Origin: Apostichopus japonicus
Lineage: Eukaryota > Echinodermata > Holothuroidea > Aspidochirotida > Stichopodidae
NCBI RefSeq assembly: GCF_037975245.1
Contig: NC_092582.1
Location: 6,614,001 to 6,678,000, forward strand
Direction of reading: 5' to 3'
Length of the DNA stretch: 64,000 bases
The notes beneath the pieces were generated by a model that made no database searches, was not told the origin of the DNA, and saw only the letters and a list, made by a program, of their open reading frames with translations. Below are positions 52,101 to 61,100 of this stretch, piece after piece. Position numbers and translations under genes: made by a program. Position 1 is the first letter of the stretch, and every line of letters begins with the position of its first letter.

Positions 52101-55100
52101 AAAGAGAAACAGTTACAAATAAAAGAAATAAAAAAATATAACCTTTGCAAAACTGTGTAATGTTATTTCCAGTCAGACCACATGGCTCTGTGAACTATGT
52201 CACAGTTCATTAGGGGTATGCATTGCAGATCTGTGACTACCCTCAGGAAAACCTAAGGTTCCAAGAATGTATTTGAGTAGTTCTCTAACAACAGCCTGTT
52301 TAGATTCCTTGTTGACAAAACTAATTTTTTGTTGCACTTGTTCAAGTTGTTGTAGGTTTATAATGTCAGTACATCTTTTATGAGACGTTATATTCTCCAC
52401 ATCGACTAGATCGATGGGGGCCCTTAGTACAATCTACATCTCATCCTGGGGTTAAGTAAAGACACAAACTGAATGTTCTTCCTCACATTATTATGTTTAC
52501 AGAGAATGTCAACAATACACACAAGTATCACTGGGTGGGGTGCCTCTGACAGGGTGCAGTCGATACAAACTTTACTGTGGGTGTTCTGTCGAGATGATAT
52601 CAAGAGATAAAAACGTGACGTGCAAATAAACAAATCTTAGGAAGGGGTGAAAATACCGTAAGTTTACATTCGTACCTTCTACGAATTCCGGGCAGAGGCA
52701 ACTCCAGAGTGACCCACCGGCTTCCTCTTCGCACGTGCCGTTGTTTTGGCAAGATGTTACGAGGGAGCAATCCACCATATCACAGGTGGACCCTGAGTAT
52801 CCCTCTGAACAAGTACATGAGTAGTTTGTACCATTTAGGGCAGTACATTCCCCCCCATTCATGCATGGATTGGCAAGGCATGGGTTCAACTCGCAATTAA
52901 GACCAGAGTAATTATCTGGACAGGTACATTTGTAGGCGCCAGGGTAGTCAATGCAAGTGGCCTCGTTAAGGCAAGGACTATCACGGAGGCATTCGTCTAT
53001 ATCCCGCTCACATGTCTTCCCTGTTCAAAAGTTTCAAAAGACCGTACTTTTTTGGGTTTTTTATATTTGTAGTGCGGTGTCTTGGGGAGGATCCTCTCGG
53101 AAGTTAAGAGAGGGCCTTTGTTAATAGAAACTACCGTGTGGCAATTAATGTTAGTTTCACAGACAGAAGCAAGAGGCATTAAAAGCGGTTAATGCGCAAC
53201 GCACACACAAAAGGGTGTAGTAAAAAAGACCTCACAAATAGCACAGCCAAAGGAACATATAAAACAACAAAAGCGGTTAATAGAGAACATTGGTAAGAAA
53301 TTTACAAAGAGTTGAAACGACCAAGCAGGCGATATGCTAGATGGGAGCAGTCGCACAGCAATTATGCAGAAACGATAATACTTTAGTTATACTATCTATT
53401 TAGAATTATGTAGATCTATGTATGTATACTACAGATATAGATTTATATAATATAAATAATATCTATCGAGATATAGATCTTCAAAAATATATATTATACT
53501 ATAGAGGTAATACTATAGATATAATAATCTTAGAGTTAGATAATACTGTAGTTCCTGTGCTTGTTTCACTTTTCACACTGTCATCATGTAATGGGGTTGA
53601 AAGACCCTCCTAAGTCTACATTTATGATAATCCATCCCCTCCCCCCCCCCACCCCTCCCAATTCCCTTTGCTTTTTCCTTTTACCTTACTGGTTGCTTAT
53701 TCTGAAGCTTGTCAAACCGGCTGCATTAATTTGAGGTCAAAATTGTAGATATAACATAGCAAACGTAGATATATCATAGCAAACACAAAATCCTTAGGTG
53801 AAGAATATTTCCCCATAAAACCTATCATCCAGTCACCTCTCTATCAGAATATTCCATGCCTAATTCATCAATTACTGATAGGTCATTTTATCATCACCTT
53901 GACACCATGAAGCAAACTTGGCCAGGTTAGACCAAAACTTTGAAATATATACTACCTCACGAAAACGTTAAAGAAATGTCCCAACCTTTTTGCGTGGAAA
54001 ATCAAATCAAAAACGTACGACTGAGCAGGCTTTTGAATTTTGGACTTGCTTTGTTAAATTTTCCATTCCAATCAACCAAAAGTGGGGGTGAAAGGAACCA
54101 TGGGAAGTGATGAGGATGAGTAATTCTCACTGCTAGGTTAGGTTTTAAGTATTAAGTCTCTTTATCAATGCAACTTCAGTTGATTTACCTTAATTTTGGT
54201 CATGGGAAAATCCTAATTTTATGGTATGTCAAAGCTTCGAACAGAACGTAATGAAAATATCAAATATCTATAGATATATGTTAGATATTATGGTAAATTA
54301 TTAATTCTACAAAACATCAAATGGGCTGAAATTGTAGCATGAAGTAGTGTTTATTGATTGAGAGAGGCTCAAAACAGCATTGGTGATGTCCATCAGGAAT
54401 GCTATAATTTTATAAAATCATTGTTTCTATTTAAAGGCAAAATGTACTGAATTATATTACCCAGATGTAAATGCTACCCAGGGGATACAGTTTTAATGGA
54501 AGGGTGTTGTGGAGGGAGAGAGAAAGGAGTGGAAAGAGGGGAGGGAGGATGTGGTGGGGGGGGAGGGAGGATGCCAGAGGTTACATACCATTTACATCAC
54601 CACACAGATGCTGCACATTGATGAGTTCCTTTGATGACAATCAACAGTAGTAATTTGAGTGTATTTCTTTTCTTAATGCCACAAGCACTTTAATCACCAT
54701 TTAATACTGGCTAATATGTAATGGTAGTCTTGATCCCTAGTACATAATCAGTGCATGCTGAATATAACACTAGGCTGCAGATATCTTTTTGAGTACAAGG
54801 TACAAAACGCAACGGTGTAGCATCATGTGCTTTTCAATACAGAAATGAAGTTTTGTTAATAATGTAGTAGGCAAGCTAGCACTGTTAGTTAGTGTTTATA
54901 GGTATTAGACACTTCACTGATAAGAACACTGAGACATGCAGTACTAGAGAATCGAACAGAAGAACACTATGACGGTAAATGTTTTCAGTGACATAACCAG
55001 AGAGAGGGGAAGCCTACAGTATCATCTTCACTATCACATCATTTTGAATTTATTCAATAATCCCCTTCCTTTTACTCTCAACCCCCATTCGATTCTATCA

Positions 55101-58100
55101 TCAAAACAAAACAATGAAAGCTTCATATCTGAAAGTTTTTCAAGGGTTAGTGTGAGAAACTACTGCTTTGTAATTTTTTTTTTTTTCTTCAGAATTCCAG
55201 AGTTTGCAACGAATCTGGTTAAGTGGTCGATTCTACACACTACTATTCTATGACAGCTCCTCTCTACGGATAAACAAACGCTTGTAATTAGCATACGTGT
55301 AACACAGCAGCTATAGGGATAAACATGGGGGAGGATATGAACAGAGATGAAACATATATGCGAGTGAAGAAATATTCAAAACAAATGCTAAAATGGAGAG
55401 AAAAAGGTGGGGAAAAAAAACTAAGAAAGAAGAAATGTTAACGCATCAATTTCAACAATGGATCTACAATGGCTTTGGATATCATCTAGTGAAAAATGGA
55501 GAGGGGAAAGTGGAATAGTAATATCTGATTCAGCTTGTTCTTCAAATAACATATATATGCAAGTGGTCAAAACAAAAATTGAAAGAAAAAGGAAATAATC
55601 CTGCAAACTATTTTATTTCAAAATGTAATGTAGTAATGTACCTTAACACCTTTCTGTCGCTATTGAATACTTTTGTAAGGTTGTTATTATCACCCACCAG
55701 AAGTAGCCAACACCACCATGGAATAATTGATTTTTTGAGGGGCAGGGAGGGGGGGGGGTGATTTTGGTTTCAACACTCTTATAAATATTTTACCTTGAAA
55801 TATAGAGAGAAACAAAGAGTTTTGGCTACTAGTGGTGCTATGACATCACAGATTTACTAAAATGACAGCTCCCAGACAAAACTTTCAAACTATAATCATT
55901 TTCCAAACAGAACAAGATTTTTTATTAGCAGTTTGGACTAGTCGTTCTTCACACAGATCTCTGTTATATTTAGCTAACTATGATGGTTGAGGTTTTTTGA
56001 CCATTTAACAAAAGGTGTTAGAATTGTGATTAATCGACTAAATGCGATATCTGTGGCTAAATCTGGTCGAGCTGTTTGAAAACACAGCTAGACAGTGATT
56101 GGTGTTTGCACATGAAGATGTTTTATTATCTCAAACCATCAGAGAATCCTGCAGAATTAGTTCTAATCTATTTAGAATGAAACTGTTTATGAAATGATAA
56201 CTTAGTCTATCAGTAGTTTGGAATGTTAATACATTCTGTGTTGAATTGTAACACTGTATTACTCTAACTACACCATGTTGTATTCATACTTAGACTTTGT
56301 AATTCTCCTCTATCAAAGATATCCAACCATTTGGATGCTTTAACTTTTGTTCTTTCTTTGGCAAACTTTCACATTTCTATTATTCCTGCTGCAGTTTTTT
56401 GGGATAGGTTAACTTAACAAATTTGAAATGTTTTCAGATAACTTGTCTTTCCTATTATGGTTCAAATTCAGGGGAAACTCAAAACAGCTTTGGCCGTCTT
56501 GCCCTTCATTCTTGTTCCAAAAAGCTATAACACCTTCCCCAAAAAAATCACCCAAACAATGGCACAAAATGCCGCCTTGCCCTTCTGCTTGTGCCGTCGG
56601 TGTGTATTTTGCTATGTTTGCACAACTGACTCCTAAAAAGTTCTGTGCTGCTCAGTACCAAAATATCTAACACTTTCTAGCAAAAACACAAATCAAAATA
56701 CTGCTGTGTAGTTCATGAAAGCACAGTGGTGCCAATTTCCCTATAGATCAGTGCAGTATAACACTTTCTACTATAGTATTCATAATGCACGACCAGCCTA
56801 TACACTTGAATTGAATCTCACATGAACACATGCGTCCACAACAATAATTGCCGGTTGGCTTAGTGATTCCTTGCCAAAGTTTGCATAAGAACATTAAGCA
56901 ATAAAAACAAGATTTTCAAGCATTGGCCATTATTGACCTCAAACTATCAGCAAGGTTCTTGTAATCCTGCAGACTTTACCCATCAGCTTATCTATCAAGT
57001 ATGAAGTTCATCTTGGCTTAATCTGGCAGTTTATAATGCTTACAAGATTTTGAGATATTTCACTTCTGTTGACCTGAAATGAGCTTTGACATCCATCAAT
57101 TTTAAGAGGATACTTGAACAAAACTAATGGATATCTACTGTACATACTACCTTGTATGAACTGTAACTATGATGTAACTTTTGAGTTATTGCATTAACAT
57201 AAAGGAATAAACAAAAATAATCCTCTGCAAACATACTATGATGAGAAGTACATAAAATGAGCAAACTACACAATTTTCTAACATTTGGGAAACAATTTCC
57301 AGCCGGAATCAAAAAGCCAACTATGAAAGTATGCTCCGGCATAGCTAAGAGGATGGGGTGTGGGGGGGGGGGGGGAGAGCAGGGCCATAATGAGATATAA
57401 GAAGCAAATCTACATGTTTGAAACAACTAAAACTTGGAACTGAACAGGTGGTATGAATAAGACACAGGAGGTACCACCAATCTGGAGAAATCTTAAAGGA
57501 ATAAAGATGGCAGGGATCAAAGACAATTGATATTATTCAGTAACCTCAAAACTATCTAATATTCGTTTTTTAAGTTAACAGCTTCCTGTTTGACTGAATA
57601 TGCTCGCTTTGAAAATTGGCTCCCAATGCCTCACCAAAATACACAGTAAGCCGCCATTGATTACATAATACGCTTGAAATTTCAAATTGATGCTCGAGTG
57701 AGTTGTCCCTCCCTGACGTCATCAAGATGGAATTTCAGGCGTTATTGCATAATCATAGGTGGCTTACCGTGCATCGTGGTGAGGCCTTAGGAGCCAATTT
57801 TTGAAGCGAGCGTATTCAGTCAAACAGGAAGTGGTTAATTTAAAACTCAAATATTAGAGAGTTTTGAGGTTACTAAATAATATATATTGTCTTTGATTCC
57901 TGCCTTCGTTTTTCCTTTAACAAAATGAACCTTGTAGACGTTTTCACGGCTACTAGAAGAAGAGAGAGCGGACTATAAGAGTTACATAAATATAATCATG
58001 TTTTTTGCCAATCAGTCTACAGTGGGAAGCAGTGAGATGAGCACAGCTTACTTCATCAGTAAATGGAACTACCTCATCTTGCATTCAGAAGTGCATTCAT

Positions 58101-61100
58101 ACTAATTTGAATGCCAAACCTACCTTCGAATCCAGTAGGACAGTTGCATGTGAAGTCGTTGACCAGATCAGTGCAATTGCCAACCAAACAAGGTTCTGAC
58201 AAACAATCATCAATGTCCACATCGCAATCCTTTCCTCTAAAACCTGGTAAAAAGAAAAAAAATAGAAAAAAAACCCCACATGATACAAAAAATTTGAGTG
58301 TCTTTAAGATAGATCTGTAGTCTCTGTTACAATAAGGGCATACAACTTTAAGGGTAAGTTGTGAAAACTTTCACAAATTGAATACTAAAAACTTGTTAGA
58401 GATTTTTTTTATAAAGAATAAAAAAGTCCTCCAATAATTGGTTGTTTCCCTTTTGAGACAATAACATTTTTTTTAAACTTTTTATCTCTATTCTTCATTC
58501 TTTTCCTGAGCACTTCTATTTGAACTGTGCAGTTTTTACTCCAAATGAAACAAGATAAACATATAATTTGTGTTTGACCGAGGACATAGAATGTGGCAGG
58601 GAAGTAGTAAATAATCAAAATCGACGACGTAACACCCTGTACTTTTGGGAGAAATTTTGCAAGCGACAGTGTTACCTGGGACACAGTCACATTGGTAGTC
58701 ATTAATCATATCCACGCAGGTTGCTCCATTCTGACAGCTCCCACAGTCGTCCTTGTTAGTTTCGCAGAATTCACCCTCGAACCCCGGCACGCACGAGCAC
58801 TCGTGCGATTGCAACATCACGTTGGAGCTGCAAGTGCCTCCATACTGACATGTGACATTCTCGCAGTAGTTCACCAGATAGGCACAACGCGCTCCAGTGT
58901 AACCGGTCGGACACTCACAGGTAAACCCATCCTGGTGACAGACAGAGACATAGTACGGTACAAATTTTCATTGTACACTGAATTCAATTCGTTTACCCCA
59001 GGTTAATATTTAGACAAAAATCTTATTCCAGATTTGTAAAGAGAATAGACAAGTCTTGTTTGTAGAGGTTTTCCCAAAAATATTACAATCTAACATAAAA
59101 TTGAACTTCAACACCCTTCTTATCAGAGTATTTGTCTGTGTAGTGTCTTGACGACAACTCTAGGGTTACATAGTAGGTGTACTTTAAAGGAGAAATAAAC
59201 TCTGGGGTTTTTGCAGTGACCACATAGTAGAGACTAATATTCTTACACCCTCTGTGAAATAACTAGTCAAAACTAACTTTGCCCGAATTTCCAGGAATTT
59301 CCTAATTATTTTCTCACGACTTCTGTGTTGGCGGCCATTATGTTAATTTCAATAACGAGGGTGCTTCAAAAATGGCGTCAGCGAGCCACATCATAAGTTA
59401 AACATTTGCCCTCTCTGCATATGAATTGTACACTCTCAGAGATGGTCAGAATTTGGTGCAATATGCCGTATTGCCAAGCATTTGGTTGTGTAAACAGGAG
59501 AGGGGAGTAAAGGAGCAGGGAAGGGAAGGGAAAACGATATTATGTTATTCCTCAAAATAAGCAAAACTGTTAACAAACTGCTTTTCCACTGAAGAGCCTG
59601 TGTAAGAGAATGTGTAAAAGTAAGAGGGCCTGATGTTTCGACTTTCGATCCTAGCAAGATCTTCTTCAGAGGCTGTATGACAAGTTACAGTGTATCGGAA
59701 GAAAAATTTGACTAGATATTGCCTTAGTTATTGGGAACGGCGCGTAGGAAATGTTTGGCTCAGAACCATTCAGGTCTTGCAATTACAGCTGCTGTAAAAC
59801 CCTCGTTGCTTAACAAAACACACACCTGAAAATATTTTTTTCTATTGCTAAAGCCGTTTACGATGTTTTATACATGAAAAACAGACTTTCTATCTGACAC
59901 AATATATTTCATTCTTTTTTGCTTGTGCAGTTTTAATTATTGTTGGTATTGGCAAATGCAATATGTGGCTCGCTTACGTCACGAAACAAGCGGGAACTGT
60001 TAGTATTCAAACAACAATGGCGACTGCCATTGGTGACAATTAAATCTATTTTTAAGGTTGACAGAAATGTTTTCAAGCATTCATGTTGCTTCAATCGTAA
60101 AGAGTGTACTGCAAAACAGTATTCTCTAAGCCGAAAATGAAAGGGTTTTATTTTATCCTTTTATATTATTAAGAACTCACCTCTCCAGGGGAAGGGTTAT
60201 TCTTGCTTACACATGTTGCATTATTTTCACATACATCCTGACTGCAGTTTGTCATAACCTATCAAAAAACATAAATAAAAGATAAAATGTGTGTAATGAA
60301 TATTAAATACTGGAATGAAGTTTTTGTTTTTATGGCCAGATCTTGCCAGTGGCACCTCCTATTGACAACCTCTGGTGTGGCTCTAAACATTGACACCAGA
60401 ATTTAATTAAACATAGTTACAACAGCAAAGCAAATCAATGGACCAGATATAAATAATAATAATTCATTGTGCCCCCCCCCTCCCCTCCCCCTCCAACCAT
60501 CAGAAACATTAGTGCAAAAATTGTCAATTTCCCTCAATAGTCATTAACTCAACACATTGCTAGTCAAAATACAACTCACCATGAATTCACAGAAATCACC
60601 TATGAAACTCTCCGGACATTCGCATGTATACATGTCTATGCCGTCCATGCAAGTCGATCCATTCGTGCAATTACCTTCGGCGCAGTCATCTTTGTCCACG
60701 GAACAGTTTTTGCCTTCGTATCCCGCGAGACACAAACAATCGTAACCCATGAGCAGATCTAGACAGGTAGCTCCATTGAGGCACGGGCTCGAATCGCACT
60801 CATCTATCTCCACGTCGCACTTCTGGCCTTCGAATCCGGTTCCTTCACAGGAGCACGAAAAGGCTTCCCACTCGTCGATGCAGCTACCGTTGTTCTGACA
60901 ATCGTCAGTTCCACAGACATCTTTACCGATGCACCCGATAACTACTTCTCCACCTGCAAGATCAAACTTTTCTGGCAGATCAGGGTTGTATTCATCGAGG
61001 GGAAACACTGGAAGAAGATGTCCACCAATCCTGAAATCCTTTAGGCAACCGATAAATCCTACAGCACTTTGAAATGGTGAACTGCCCTGAAACTCGGCCC

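Noticed and set aside
58097-58288. 63-codon minus-strand open frame over the single-EGF exon
   Set aside because: Wrong frame. The splice-bounded exon 58124-58243 read one frame over gives a perfect calcium-binding EGF.
60544-60579. Extension of the LamG-3/EGF exon to the in-frame stop at 60544
   Set aside because: A consensus donor GTGAGT follows ATG at 60580, and the next exon resumes an intact EGF in phase 0. The 12 extra codons are intron.
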